Below are positions 1-11,581 of a DNA stretch of 64,000 bases, in pieces. Position 1 is the stretch's first letter. Each line of letters begins with the position of its first letter. Origin of the DNA: Rhizobium ecuadorense (GTDB lineage: Bacteria; Pseudomonadota; Alphaproteobacteria; Rhizobiales; Rhizobiaceae); assembly GCF_001187535.1 (NCBI RefSeq), contig NZ_LFIO01000381.1, positions 186,001-250,000 of the forward strand, written 5' to 3'. Under the pieces are notes generated by a model. It worked only from the letters and a program-made list of their open reading frames with translations, did not search any database and was not told where the DNA came from. A program made the position numbers and the translations under genes.

Positions 1-1
1 C

Positions 2-343
2 GGCATCGACGAGGATATCTGGAAGGCCGCGCGCGTCGACGGTATCCCGATGTGGAAGACCTATCTCCAGATCGTCATTCCCATGATGCGGCCGGTTTTC
101 ATCACGACGATCGTCATCATCGCCTCCGGTATCGTCAAGGTCTACGACCTCGTCGTGGCGCAGACTTCGGGCGGACCGGGCATTTCGTCGGAAGTGCCGG
201 CGAAATATGTCTACGACTACATGTTCCAGGCGCAGAACCTGGGGCAGGGCTTTGCTGCCTCGACCATGATGCTCGTCACCGTCGCGATCATCATCGTTCC
301 GTGGGCCTATCTGGAATTCGGCGGAGGGCGCAAGCGTGGCTGA
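2..343 (+). CDS. Sugar ABC transporter permease, MalF/UgpA type (3' part)
   Basis: The last 113 codons of an inner-membrane permease; the 5' end lies outside the window and the reading frame enters at base 2. It begins inside the EAA cytoplasmic loop (AARVDG at codons 9-14, then I..P), the surface that docks on the ATPase. Two hydrophobic stretches follow (VFITTIVIIASGIVKVYDL and the ASTMMLVTVAIIIVPWAYL region). The tail overlaps the next permease by 8 bp, so the two are translationally linked and probably form the heterodimeric channel of one importer. The periplasmic binding protein would be expected upstream, out of view. The sugar cannot be read from this gene; the glycosidases downstream point to plant oligosaccharides. 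Confidence 0.9.
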   Translation, partial: GIDEDIWKAARVDGIPMWKTYLQIVIPMMRPVFITTIVIIASGIVKVYDLVVAQTSGGPGISSEVPAKYVYDYMFQAQNLGQGFAASTMMLVTVAIIIVPWAYLEFGGGRKRG

Positions 344-1280
344 TGTAGGAACTCTCAACACCACCGCTGCCGGCATCGATGCCGTCGCACCGAGACTCGG
401 CGAAGGCCCGAGCGGCGCGAAACCGCGCCCGGCGCTGTCGTCGCGCAACATCGTGCTCTACGGCACGCTGACCGTCGCCGCGCTCTACTATCTGCTGCCG
501 CTCTACGTGATGGTCGTGACGTCGCTGAAGGGCATGCCGGAAATCCGTCTCGGCAACATCTTCTCGCCGCCGATGGAGATCACTTTCGAGCCTTGGGTGA
601 AAGCCTGGGCCGAAGCCTGCACCGGCCTCAACTGCGATGGCCTGTCGCGCGGTTTCTGGAACTCGGTGCGCATCACGGTGCCATCGGTGATCATCTCGAT
701 CGCGATCGCCTCTGTGAACGGCTACGCGCTGGCGAACTGGCGTTTTAAAGGATCCGAGCTTTTCTTCTCGATCCTCATCATCGGGGCGTTCATTCCCTAT
801 CAGGTGATGATCTATCCGATCGTCATCATCCTGCGCGAAATCGGCATCTACGGCACGCTGACCGGCCTCGTCATCGTGCATTCGATTTTCGGCATGCCGA
901 TCCTGACATTGCTGTTCCGCAATTATTTCGTCTCGCTGCCGGAAGAACTGTTCAAGGCGGCGCGTGTCGATGGGGCGGGCTTCTGGCAGATCTTCCTGAA
1001 GATCATGCTGCCGATGTCGCTGCCGATCTTCGTCGTGGCGATGATCCTGCAGGTGACCGGCATCTGGAACGACTTCCTGTTCGGCGTCGTCTTCACCCGG
1101 CCGGATACCTATCCGATGACCGTGCAGCTCAACAATATCGTCAATTCCGTCCAGGGCGTGAAGGAATACAACGTCAACATGGCGGCAACGATCCTGACGG
1201 GTCTGGTGCCGCTGATCGTCTATTTCGTGTCGGGACGGCTTTTCGTCCGCGGCATCGCCGCCGGCGCAGTGAAGGGTTGA
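336..1280 (+). CDS. Sugar ABC transporter permease, MalG/UgpE type
   Basis: A 314-residue inner-membrane permease of the carbohydrate-uptake family. About six hydrophobic segments are visible, the first at roughly residues 35-60 (NIVLYGTLTVAALYYLLPLY). The EAA loop reads FKAARVDGAGFWQIFLKIMLP near residues 207-228. The GTG at 336 is the chosen start: it overlaps the stop of the previous permease by 8 bp and has GGAGGG at 323-328, 7 nt upstream. It should pair with the preceding permease and with the ATPase that starts 4 bp after its stop. Family assignment is firm; substrate is inferred from the neighbouring beta-mannosidase and beta-xylosidase genes only. Confidence 0.93.
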   Translation: MADVGTLNTTAAGIDAVAPRLGEGPSGAKPRPALSSRNIVLYGTLTVAALYYLLPLYVMVVTSLKGMPEIRLGNIFSPPMEITFEPWVKAWAEACTGLNCDGLSRGFWNSVRITVPSVIISIAIASVNGYALANWRFKGSELFFSILIIGAFIPYQVMIYPIVIILREIGIYGTLTGLVIVHSIFGMPILTLLFRNYFVSLPEELFKAARVDGAGFWQIFLKIMLPMSLPIFVVAMILQVTGIWNDFLFGVVFTRPDTYPMTVQLNNIVNSVQGVKEYNVNMAATILTGLVPLIVYFVSGRLFVRGIAAGAVKG

Positions 1281-1284
1281 TCGC

Positions 1285-2391
<1,107 letters not shown>

Positions 2392-2512
2392 GAGAGGTTC
2401 TGCGGGCGGGGCCGGATGGTGCCACCTGCTTGCAAGGCTGTTTGTATGAATTCGACTAACGCTCCACCCTCCCTCAGGCCGGCGCGAGCTTGGCAAGAGG
2501 CCAACTCCGCTC

Positions 2513-2602
2513 TCCGTCATCCTCGGGCTTGACCCGAGGATCCATGCCGCGGCTGCTGCTGGATGCCGAGTGGATGCTCGGGTCAAGCCCGAGCATGACG
2601 GA
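2513..2602. repeat. RIME-like palindromic intergenic repeat, copy 1
   Basis: A 90-bp nearly perfect inverted repeat between the ATPase and beta-mannosidase genes. The outer arms are TCCGTCAT and ATGACGGA. Each arm holds its own hairpin (CCTCGGG/CCCGAGG and GCTCGGG/CCCGAGC). It closely resembles copy 2 at 7129-7200. Elements of this architecture are dispersed between genes in rhizobial genomes (RIME family). Inside an operon it could form an mRNA stem that changes expression of downstream genes. Confidence 0.8.
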
Positions 2603-2685
2603 GGAGAAGGGGTCACAACGAACGACAATGACCGGACGGCGATCATGCGCCATCCATTTCAAAAACGTGAATCGGAATTGAAATC

Positions 2686-5145
2686 GTGACTCAACAACCG
2701 CCCCCCTCCAGCATCGACCTTTCCGGTTCGTGGCAGCTCGCCTCCGTCGACGGTGAGATTCGCACTGCGATCATGCTGCCGGGCGACGTGCATACCGCGC
2801 TTCACCGGGCAAGCCTGATCCCCGATCCCTATTTCGGCCGCAACGAGGAAAAGGTGCAGTGGGTTGCCCAGCGCGAATGGGTGGTCGAGCGCAGCTTCAC
2901 GCTGCAGGAGGTCGAAGGCGACTGGTATCTCGATATCGATTATCTCGACACGGTCGCCAGCGTCCATGTCAACGGCGTCCTGGCGCTCGAAGCCGACAAC
3001 AGCTTCCGCCGCTATCGGCCTGACGTGTCGAGCATGCTGAAATCCGGCGACAATGTCATCCGTATCGTCTTCGCCTCCAACCCCGCCGTTGGCGCCGAGC
3101 GCCAGAAGAAGCAGCCTTTCTATATTCCTTACAGTACCGGCAATTCGCCGATCCCCGACGGCAACATGCTGCGCAAGCCGCAATGCCATTTCGGCTGGGA
3201 CTGGAATATCGCCATTGCGCCGCTCGGCCTTTACGGCACGATTGCGCTGAAAAAGCTCGAGACCGCGCGCATCGAGCATGTGGTTACCCGCCAGAGCCAT
3301 AATTTCGATGGTTCGGTCGATCTGATGGTGACGGCGACGCTCCATTCCAAAGGGCCGAGCATTGCCCAGGTCTATTTCGATCTCGACGGCGAGCGGGTGC
3401 GCCTCGATGTCGGCGTCCATGGCGAGACCCATGTCAACCACCTCTTCCATATCGACAATCCGCGGCTTTGGTGGCCTTCCGGCAGCGGCGAGCAGGCGCT
3501 CTACAGGCTGTCCGTCGCATTGCCGGCGGACGAGGTGACGAAGCAGATCGGCCTTCGCACCATCGAGCTGATCACCGCGCCGGATGCATCAGGCAGCCGT
3601 TTCGCCTTCAAGGTCAACGGCCGCGAGATCTTCTGCCGCGGCGCCAACTGGATCCCGGCCGACGCGCTCTATTCGCTGTCCTCGCCCGAGAAGACCGAAG
3701 ATCTCCTGCAATCGGCGAAAGCCGCCAACATGAACATGATCCGTGTCTGGGGCGGCGGCTTCTACGAGCAGGATCATTTCTACGATCTATGCGACCGGCT
3801 GGGCCTGATGGTCTGGCAGGACTTCATGTTCGCCTGCAACCTCTATCCCTCGACCGACGACTTCCTCGGCAATGTGGCTGTTGAGGTCGATTACCAGGTG
3901 CGCCGGCTTTCGTCGCACCCGTCGATCGTGCTCTGGTGCGGCGATAACGAACTTGTGGGAGCACTCACCTGGTTCGAAGAATCGCGCAAGGACCGCGACC
4001 GTTATCTCGTCTCTTACGACCGGCTCAACCGGACGATCGAGCAGGCGGTGAAGAAGGCGCTGCCGGGCGCGCTTTGGTGGCCGTCGAGCCCGGCCTCGGG
4101 CTATCTCGATTTCGGCGATGCCTGGCATGCCGACGGATCCGGCGACATGCATTACTGGTCGGTCTGGCACGAGAACAAGTCGTTCGACAATTACCGTTCG
4201 GTGCGGCCGCGCTTCTGTTCGGAATTCGGCTTCCAGTCCTATACCTCGCTGCCGGTCATCAAGACCTATGCCGAGGAGAAGGACATGAATGTCGCTTCCC
4301 CGGTCATGGAGCTGCACCAGAAGAACGCCGGCGGCAATGAGCGCATCGCCGGCACGATGTTCCGCTATTTCCGTTTCCCCAAGGATTTTCCGAACTTCGT
4401 CTATCTCTCGCAGATCCAGCAGGGGTTGGCCATCAAGACGGCGGTGGAATACTGGCGGTCGCTGAAACCCCATTGCATGGGCACGATCTACTGGCAGCTG
4501 AACGACACCTGGCCGGTCGCCTCGTGGTCGAGCCTCGACTATGGCGGCCGCTGGAAAGCGATGCATTATCTGGTCAAGCGCTTCTTCCAGCCGGTCGCGG
4601 TCGCCGCCATTCCTTCCGAGGACGGCAAGACGATCCGCTTTTCGCTGGTCAACGACACGCTTGAAGATGTCAGCATCGATCTTTCGATGTCTATCCTGAC
4701 GATGAAAGGCGAACGTCGGCACGTGAAAGACGTGCAAGCCGTATGCTCGCCGGATGCGGCGGTTACGGCTGCGACAATCGACGTCTCCGACATTGACGAG
4801 GGCACGCTGCTTGCCTGGCATTTCACCGCATCGAACGGCATGGGCGGCGAGGGGCATTACGTCAACGGCACCTATAAGGCGTTGGAATTGGAGCCTTCGG
4901 GCCTGACCATTACCCACGAATATGTCGAGGCGAGCGGCGCGATCGATATCAACGTCACCGCCAGGGGACTTGCGCTCTTCGTGATGATCGAGAGCGAGAC
5001 GGACGGCAAATATTCCGACAATGCCTTTGATCTTGCGGCCGGCGAGAGCCGCCGCATCAGCTTTACCCCGGCGCGGCCGCTCGATCGCGGCGCGCTTCCG
5101 GAGTTCCGGTTCTACGACCTGCATTCCTGCCAATCGGCGGATTGA
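2686..5145 (+). CDS. Glycoside hydrolase family 2, beta-mannosidase type
   Basis: An 819-residue enzyme, the normal size for GH2 beta-mannosidases, which release mannose from the non-reducing end of beta-manno-oligosaccharides. The N-terminal jelly-roll carries ISLS-like sugar-binding sequence, then WDWNIAIAPLGLYG. The catalytic barrel shows RVWGGGFYE and VWQDFMFACNLYP. The candidate acid/base is the Glu of WCGDNE (about E421) and the nucleophile the Glu of CSEFGFQS (about E513). No signal peptide is visible, so it should act in the cytoplasm on imported oligosaccharides. The start is GTG 2686 with a weak ribosome site. It is separated from the transporter genes by about 290 bp containing a palindromic repeat. 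Confidence 0.9.
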   Translation: MTQQPPPSSIDLSGSWQLASVDGEIRTAIMLPGDVHTALHRASLIPDPYFGRNEEKVQWVAQREWVVERSFTLQEVEGDWYLDIDYLDTVASVHVNGVLALEADNSFRRYRPDVSSMLKSGDNVIRIVFASNPAVGAERQKKQPFYIPYSTGNSPIPDGNMLRKPQCHFGWDWNIAIAPLGLYGTIALKKLETARIEHVVTRQSHNFDGSVDLMVTATLHSKGPSIAQVYFDLDGERVRLDVGVHGETHVNHLFHIDNPRLWWPSGSGEQALYRLSVALPADEVTKQIGLRTIELITAPDASGSRFAFKVNGREIFCRGANWIPADALYSLSSPEKTEDLLQSAKAANMNMIRVWGGGFYEQDHFYDLCDRLGLMVWQDFMFACNLYPSTDDFLGNVAVEVDYQVRRLSSHPSIVLWCGDNELVGALTWFEESRKDRDRYLVSYDRLNRTIEQAVKKALPGALWWPSSPASGYLDFGDAWHADGSGDMHYWSVWHENKSFDNYRSVRPRFCSEFGFQSYTSLPVIKTYAEEKDMNVASPVMELHQKNAGGNERIAGTMFRYFRFPKDFPNFVYLSQIQQGLAIKTAVEYWRSLKPHCMGTIYWQLNDTWPVASWSSLDYGGRWKAMHYLVKRFFQPVAVAAIPSEDGKTIRFSLVNDTLEDVSIDLSMSILTMKGERRHVKDVQAVCSPDAAVTAATIDVSDIDEGTLLAWHFTASNGMGGEGHYVNGTYKALELEPSGLTITHEYVEASGAIDINVTARGLALFVMIESETDGKYSDNAFDLAAGESRRISFTPARPLDRGALPEFRFYDLHSCQSAD

Positions 5146-5183
5146 TCTTCCCAAGCATGGGCACGAGGCCCAAGGAGAATATG

Positions 5184-5945
5184 ATGACGAAACTTAGCTA
5201 CCAGCTGTACAGCGCCCGCAATTTCCAGCCTTATTCAGTGATTTTCGAAAAGCTCGGCAAGGCGGGCTATGCCGAGGTCGAGGGCTTCGGCGGCATTTAT
5301 GCCGATCTCGACGATGCCGGGCTGAAGAGCCTACGCGCCGATCTCGACAAGAACGGCCTGGTGATGGCGACCGGCCATTTCAGCCCTGATTTCCTGGAGA
5401 AGGACGTGCAGAAGTCGCTGAACATTGCCAAGATTCTCGGCATGGATTCGATCTATGCGCCGCATCTGGCAGCTGACCAGCGCCCATCCGATGCCGCCGG
5501 CTGGACCGCCTTCGGCAAGCGGCTGCAGGAGATGAGCAAGCCCTACAAGGAAGCCGGCTACGAGTTCGGCTGGCACAATCATGATTTCGAATTCGTCAAG
5601 CTGGCCGACGGCTCGCTGCCGATCGAGCGCATCTTCGAAGGCGCGCCCGACATTTCCTGGGAAGCCGATATCGCCTGGGTCATCCGTGGCGGCGCCGATC
5701 CGTTCGCCTGGGTCGAGAAGCTCGGGCCGCGCATCACTGCAGTCCACGTCAAGGATATTGCGCCGGCCGGCGAAGCGACGGATGAAGACGGCTGGGCCGA
5801 TGTCGGCCATGGCAAGGTCGAGTGGGCGAAGCTGATTGCGGCCCTGCGCGCCACCAAAGCCAAGCACTTCGTCGTTGAACATGACAATCCCAAAGACATC
5901 GACCGCAACATCAGCCGTTCGATTGCATCCTTTCAGACTTATTGA
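5184..5945 (+). CDS. Sugar phosphate isomerase/epimerase, TIM barrel (AP endonuclease 2 superfamily)
   Basis: About 253 residues forming one TIM barrel of the xylose-isomerase-like superfamily. Metal-site-like motifs are seen: GWHNHDFEF, WEADIAWV and the VHVKDI strand, with a late VEHDNP. These proteins interconvert sugars or oxidised sugar intermediates. Two adjacent ATG codons exist (5181, 5184); 5184 sits 6 nt after AAGGAG (5172-5177) and is preferred. An in-frame start at 5142 would add an unlikely N-terminus. The gene lies between the beta-mannosidase and an oxidoreductase, a grouping usual for rhizobial sugar-oxidation operons. The exact substrate is unknown. Confidence 0.87.
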   Translation: MTKLSYQLYSARNFQPYSVIFEKLGKAGYAEVEGFGGIYADLDDAGLKSLRADLDKNGLVMATGHFSPDFLEKDVQKSLNIAKILGMDSIYAPHLAADQRPSDAAGWTAFGKRLQEMSKPYKEAGYEFGWHNHDFEFVKLADGSLPIERIFEGAPDISWEADIAWVIRGGADPFAWVEKLGPRITAVHVKDIAPAGEATDEDGWADVGHGKVEWAKLIAALRATKAKHFVVEHDNPKDIDRNISRSIASFQTY

Positions 5946-5953
5946 GGCACATC

Positions 5954-7087
5954 ATGACCAGGGAACTTGGCGTCGGCATCATCGGATGCGGCAATATCTC
6001 CACCACCTATTTCTCGCTCGCACCGCTCTTCAAGGGGCTGAAGGTGCTGGCCTGCGCCGATATCAATCTGCAGGCCGCCGAGGCGCGCGCCAAGGAATAT
6101 GGCGTCAAAGCACAGACGATCGACGCGCTTCTCGCCAATGACGAGATCGACGTCGTCGTCAACCTGACGATCCCGGATGCGCATTTCCGCGTGTCGAAGT
6201 CGATCCTCGAGGCCGGAAAACACGTCTATTCGGAAAAGCCGCTGGTGCTTTCGCTCGAAGAAGGCGAGGAACTTCGCCGTATTGCCAAGGCGAAGAACCT
6301 CGCCGTCGGCTGCGCGCCTGACACCTTCCTCGGCGGCGCCCACCAACTCGCCCGCAAGTTCATCGACGATGGCGGCATCGGCCGGGTGACTTCGGGAGCC
6401 TGCTACGTGATGAGCCCCGGCATGGAGATGTGGCATCCGAACCCGGATTTCTTCTTCCTGCCGGGCGGCGGCCCGATCCTCGATCTCGGCCCCTACTACA
6501 TCGCCAATCTGATCAATCTGATCGGCCCGGTCAAACGTGTCGGCGCCATGACTTCGATGGCGTCGCCGACCCGCACCATCACGAGCGAGCCACGCAACGG
6601 CGAGATCATCCCGGTCAAGACGCCGACGACGATCCAGGCGCTGCTCGAATTCGTCTCCGGCGCCACCGTGACGCTGACGGCGAGCTGGGATGTATGGTCG
6701 CATCGTCACGCCAATATGGAGCTCTACGGCACCGACGGCTCGCTCTACGTGCCGGATCCGAACTTCTTCGGCGGTGTCGTCGAGGCAAGCGGCCGCGACA
6801 AGGAGATCAAGCCGCTCGACGTCTGGGAGCATCCATTCGGCAAGATCAACCAGGAAAGCCCGAGCGGCTCGCGCGCCAACTACCGCACCGCCGGCCTTGC
6901 CGACATGGCGATGGCGCTGATTGAAGGCCGCGACGCGCGCTGCTCGCTCGACCGCACGCTGCACGGCGTCGACGTCATGACCTCGATCCTGAAGTCGGGC
7001 GAGGAAGGCCGTTTCATCGACCTGACCACGACCTGCACGCAGCCGGCGGCACTCGGTATCGAAGAGGCGCAGGCGCTGTTGAAGTGA
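5954..7087 (+). CDS. Gfo/Idh/MocA family sugar oxidoreductase
   Basis: 377 residues. The Rossmann fold starts at once with GIIGCGNIST, the NAD(P)-binding glycine motif. The EKPL motif (YSEKPLVLSLEEG) carries the lysine usually used by the family, and a C-terminal alpha/beta domain with GGGPILDLGPYYI follows. Relatives oxidise or reduce sugars and inositols. The start is ATG 5954: GAGG overlapping the previous stop is 7 nt upstream, and the TTG at 5942 is less likely. Tight spacing to the isomerase indicates one operon, so the pair may process a mannose- or xylose-derived sugar in sequence. Confidence 0.9.
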   Translation: MTRELGVGIIGCGNISTTYFSLAPLFKGLKVLACADINLQAAEARAKEYGVKAQTIDALLANDEIDVVVNLTIPDAHFRVSKSILEAGKHVYSEKPLVLSLEEGEELRRIAKAKNLAVGCAPDTFLGGAHQLARKFIDDGGIGRVTSGACYVMSPGMEMWHPNPDFFFLPGGGPILDLGPYYIANLINLIGPVKRVGAMTSMASPTRTITSEPRNGEIIPVKTPTTIQALLEFVSGATVTLTASWDVWSHRHANMELYGTDGSLYVPDPNFFGGVVEASGRDKEIKPLDVWEHPFGKINQESPSGSRANYRTAGLADMAMALIEGRDARCSLDRTLHGVDVMTSILKSGEEGRFIDLTTTCTQPAALGIEEAQALLK

Positions 7088-7128
7088 TAGGATAGCGCGC
7101 ATCCGCCCGGCGCGCGCTCCCAAGCTTC

Positions 7129-7200
7129 CGTTATCCTCGGGCTTGTCCCGAGGATCTGCCGCGCTGTTAGTAGATCCTCGGGACAAGCCCGAGGATAACG
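7129..7200. repeat. RIME-like palindromic intergenic repeat, copy 2
   Basis: A 72-bp inverted repeat in the gap before the aldo/keto reductase. Outer arms CGTTATCC and GGATAACG enclose two hairpins with CCTCGGG/CCCGAGG stems. Its arms match copy 1 at 2513-2602 apart from a few substitutions, mainly in the hairpin loops and outer arm ends, so both belong to the same element class. Confidence 0.8.
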
Positions 7201-7293
7201 ACGTTGGAAGGTGGAGATGTTTTTAGCTTTCGGCCGTCGCTCAGGACGGATACGAAAGGGAAGCAATTTTAGACAGGTTCAGGAGACTTCCAA

Positions 7294-8325
<1,032 letters not shown>

Positions 8326-8366
8326 GTAGGTCGAGCCGGAGTTTGGGGCGGCACGATGCAACACCG

Positions 8367-8505
8367 CCCTCATCTCTGTGACCTCAGGGCTTGCCTGAGG
8401 GATGCCACAGAGATCCAGCCAGCCCAAGTCCTTGGGCGGAATGGGTTCTTTTCGCCGCGCGGACGCGCGGCGGCTGGATTCCTGCGACGAGCACAGGAAT
8501 GAGGG
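8367..8505. repeat. Larger RIME-like intergenic element, copy 3
   Basis: A 139-bp structured element bounded by CCCTCAT and ATGAGGG. Internal inverted repeats include ATCTCTGTG/CACAGAGAT, CTCAGG/CCTGAG, GCCCAAG/CTTGGGC, a CGCCGCGCG/CGCGCGGCG hairpin and TTCCTG/CAGGAA. The sequence differs from copies 1 and 2, so it is a second class of rhizobial palindromic element. Confidence 0.75.
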
Positions 8506-8574
8506 TGGGGAGGTGAAGTAACCGCCCACATTTGACGTACGTACCACAACAATAATCTCGGAGGAGGCCGCATT

Positions 8575-10188
8575 ATGATTCGCAATCCCATCCTGCCTGG
8601 GTTCAACCCTGATCCGTCGATCTGCCGCGTCGGCGCGGATTACTATATCGCGACCTCGACCTTCGAATGGTATCCCGGCGTGCAGATCCACCATTCGCGG
8701 GATCTGGTGAACTGGACGCTGGTGCGCCGGCCGCTGGAGCGCCGGTCGCAGCTCGACATGCGCGGCAATCCCGACAGCTGCGGCATCTGGGCGCCGTGCC
8801 TTTCCTATGCCGACGGGCAGTTCTGGCTTGTTTATACCGACGTCAAGCGTTTCGACGGCAGTTTCAAGGATGCGCCGAACTACATCGTGACGGCGCCCTC
8901 GATCGAGGCGGAATGGTCCGACCCCGTCTATGTCAATTCCTCCGGCTTCGATCCCTCGCTGTTCCATGACGACGACGGCCGCAAGTGGTTCGTCAACATG
9001 CAGTGGAACCACCGCACCGAAAGTTATGGCGGCTCGCCGAAATCGCCAGCCTTCGACGGCATCCTGCTGCAGGAGTGGGATCCGGCGACGAAGGCGCTGA
9101 AGGGCCCGATCAAGAACATCTTTGCCGGTAGCCCGCTCGGCCTCGTCGAGGGCCCGCATCTCTTCAGGCGCAATGGCTGGTATTATCTGACGACAGCCGA
9201 AGGCGGCACCGGCTACGACCACGCCGTCACCATGGCGCGCGCGCGCCGCATCGAAGGGCCTTATGAGATGCATCCGAACATGCATCTCATCACCTCCAAG
9301 GATCATCCGGGGGCGGTGCTGCAGCGGGCAGGTCACGGCCAATATGTCGAGACGCCGGACGGTGCGGCCTATCACACCCATCTCTGCGGCCGGCCGCTGC
9401 CGCCGAAACGGCGCTGCACGCTGGGGCGAGAGACGAGCCTGCAGAAGTGCGTCTGGCGCGACGATGACTGGCTCTATCTCGAGAACGGCACCTCGGTGCC
9501 CGATGTCGATGTGCCCGGTCTGTTCGGCGCTGTGCCCGCGGAAAAGCCGATGCGCAGCGAATACGGCTTCGACGGCGGCACGCTACCGGCCGATTTCCAG
9601 TGGCTGCGCACGCCCGAGCCCGCGCGCATCTTCAACCTGATGGACCGTCCCGGCCATCTCAGGCTGATCGGGCGAGAAAGCGTCGGTTCCTGGTTCGAGC
9701 AGTCGCTGGTCGCCCGCCGCCAGGAGCATCACAGCTTCCGCGCCGAGACCGTGGTCGAGTTCTCGCCCGACACCTATCAACAGGTCGCGGGGCTGGCGCA
9801 TTATTACAACCGACACAAGTTCCACGCCGTTGCCGTGACGCTGCACGAAACACTCGGCCGCTGTGTGACGATCCTCTCCTGCAACGGCGATTATCCGAAC
9901 GGACGCCTCAACTTTCCTGCCGAAAGCGGTGTGGCGATCCCAGCCGATGGCCGCGTCCAGCTCGCCATGGAAATTCGCGAGAACGACCTGCAATTTTTCT
10001 GGCAGACCGAAGGCAAGGGCGCCTGGCAGCCGATCGGCCCGATCCTCGACGCCGGCATGATTTCCGACGAAGGCGGACGCGGCGAACACGGCTCCTTCAC
10101 CGGCGCCTTCGCCGGCATGTTTGCCTTCGATACGTCGGGGCGAGGGAAGGTCGCGGATTTCGACTGGTTTAATTATGACGAGTTGTGA
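8575..10188 (+). CDS. Glycoside hydrolase family 43, beta-xylosidase type
   Basis: 537 residues, full length for a GH43 beta-xylosidase/arabinofuranosidase, which trims xylo-oligosaccharides. The five-bladed propeller shows the three expected acidic residues: Asp13 in GFNPDPSI (general base), Asp126 in GFDPSLFHDDDG, and Glu192 in LVEGPHLF (general acid). The C-terminal 200 residues form the usual beta-sandwich (SWFEQSLVARRQEHHSF region). There is no signal peptide, so it is probably cytoplasmic. GGAGG about 9 nt upstream supports ATG 8575. It is the last gene of the sugar locus; with the beta-mannosidase it suggests use of mixed hemicellulose fragments. xynB is the usual name for such genes but the substrate is unproven. 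Confidence 0.9.
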   Translation: MIRNPILPGFNPDPSICRVGADYYIATSTFEWYPGVQIHHSRDLVNWTLVRRPLERRSQLDMRGNPDSCGIWAPCLSYADGQFWLVYTDVKRFDGSFKDAPNYIVTAPSIEAEWSDPVYVNSSGFDPSLFHDDDGRKWFVNMQWNHRTESYGGSPKSPAFDGILLQEWDPATKALKGPIKNIFAGSPLGLVEGPHLFRRNGWYYLTTAEGGTGYDHAVTMARARRIEGPYEMHPNMHLITSKDHPGAVLQRAGHGQYVETPDGAAYHTHLCGRPLPPKRRCTLGRETSLQKCVWRDDDWLYLENGTSVPDVDVPGLFGAVPAEKPMRSEYGFDGGTLPADFQWLRTPEPARIFNLMDRPGHLRLIGRESVGSWFEQSLVARRQEHHSFRAETVVEFSPDTYQQVAGLAHYYNRHKFHAVAVTLHETLGRCVTILSCNGDYPNGRLNFPAESGVAIPADGRVQLAMEIRENDLQFFWQTEGKGAWQPIGPILDAGMISDEGGRGEHGSFTGAFAGMFAFDTSGRGKVADFDWFNYDEL

Positions 10189-10654
10189 GGGGACACTCTC
10201 GCTTTCCTCCCGAAGGGACATTGAAGGCCGAGGACGGCCACCGTCCAGTCCCCGCAAAAAGAAAGCCGGCGCAGGGCCGGCTAAGACGAACGCGGCCGAC
10301 AGGGGATGCGGGCCGGTTCCAAGCACTTCGTGACTGAACAATAACTTTCACTATATGCCGAGGCAGCAAAAAAGGGGTGCAACGAGAACACCCGGAGACG
10401 GATCCGCAAAGGGGTAGGCGGCGGGGCGGATGCCGGTGCTGGCCTCGGCTCTGTTATGGGGCACGAAGATCACCGGATGATGACATCCGAAATCGGCCGC
10501 AGCCTTTCTCTCTCGCGGCCGAATAGCCTACGCCGATGGCCGACGGTGTTGGCGGGGCGTGAATGCTGTGTTCACGTTCCCAAGGATGTCAAAGCGTCAT
10601 GAAGGCATTATATAGCGGGCCGAAGTAACACTTAAGAATCCGCAAGAGTACCGC
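10189..10654. other. Intergenic region without a convincing gene
   Basis: 466 bp between the sugar locus and the ABC-2 exporter. It holds a short GC hairpin (10264-10282) and a presumed promoter for the exporter. Around 10430-10478 a very short frame reads like the first strand of an EamA transporter (ASALLWGT) and then stops; it may be a relic or chance. Confidence 0.5.
10255..10282 (-). terminator. Hairpin with U-tract in minus orientation
   Basis: AGCCGGC (10264-10270) pairs with GCCGGCT (10276-10282) around a 5-nt loop. The A-rich stretch 10254-10263 would be a U-tract on the minus strand. It follows the beta-xylosidase gene, where it may also mark the end of the plus-strand operon. Confidence 0.4.
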
Positions 10655-11581
10655 ATGGCCCCCATCATTTCCGTTCAGAATCTCACCAAGACCTACGCCA
10701 ATGGGTTCGAGGCCCTGAAAGGCATCAACCTCGACGTCGAAAAGGGCGAGATCCTGGCGCTGCTCGGGCCGAACGGCGCTGGCAAGACGACGCTGATCTC
10801 GATCATCTGCGGCATCGCCAATCCGAGCGGCGGCCAGGTGCTGGTTGCCGGCCACGATGTCGTCAAGGATTTTCGCGCCACCCGTGGAATGATCGGGCTG
10901 GTGCCGCAGGAACTGACCACCGATCAGTTCGAGACGGTGTTCAATACGGTGAGTTTCTCGCGCGGACTGCACGGCAAGAAGGCCAATCCAGCCCATATCG
11001 AGAAGGTGCTGCGGGCGCTTTCGCTCTGGGACAAGAAGGACAATATGCTGCGCCAGCTCTCCGGCGGCATGAAACGGCGGGTGCTGATCGCCAAGGCGCT
11101 TTCGCATGAGCCGGATATTCTTTTCCTCGATGAACCCACAGCCGGCGTCGACGTGACGCTGCGCAAGGACATGTGGAATGTCGTTCAGGAGCTGCGGGCC
11201 TCGGGCGTCACCATCATCCTGACCACCCATTATATCGAAGAGGCGGAGGAAATCGCCGACCGCGTCGGTGTGATCAATGGCGGGCAATTGCTGCTCGTCG
11301 AGGACAAGGCGGCGCTGATGGCCAAGCTCGGCCGCAAGCAGCTCATTCTCGATCTCACCGAGCCGCTCGAGCGGCTTCCGGATTGTTTTGCCGGCAACGG
11401 ACTGACGCTGGAAGCCGGCGGCAGCCGGCTGACTTATGATTTCGACGCCGACAACGAGCAGGAGAGCATCGCGACGCTGCTGACCCGGCTCGGTGAAAAC
11501 AATATCCATTTCAAGGATCTCTCGACGCGGCAGAGCACGCTGGAAGACATCTTCGTGGCGCTGGTAGGAGCGGACAAATGA
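10655..11581 (+). CDS. ABC-2 type exporter ATP-binding protein, NodI/YadG type
   Basis: 308 residues. Walker [10 protein letters not shown] starts at residue 38; signature [15 protein letters not shown], Walker [13 protein letters not shown] and the switch histidine in [11 protein letters not shown] are all present. The SGGMKRR form of the signature is characteristic of the DrrA/NodI branch serving ABC-2 exporters. The C-terminal about 90 residues are the branch-specific extension. Its stop overlaps the start of the permease gene by 4 bp (ATGA), so the two form one exporter. The cargo is unknown. Nod-factor export by NodIJ is the closest well-known analogue, but no nod genes are present here. 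Confidence 0.92.
   Translation: MAPIISVQNLTKTYANGFEALKGINLDVEKGEILALLGPNGAGKTTLISIICGIANPSGGQVLVAGHDVVKDFRATRGMIGLVPQELTTDQFETVFNTVSFSRGLHGKKANPAHIEKVLRALSLWDKKDNMLRQLSGGMKRRVLIAKALSHEPDILFLDEPTAGVDVTLRKDMWNVVQELRASGVTIILTTHYIEEAEEIADRVGVINGGQLLLVEDKAALMAKLGRKQLILDLTEPLERLPDCFAGNGLTLEAGGSRLTYDFDADNEQESIATLLTRLGENNIHFKDLSTRQSTLEDIFVALVGADK

Noticed and set aside
3787..5154. 455-codon minus-strand frame
   Set aside because: It is antisense to the GH2 beta-mannosidase and has no domain signature.
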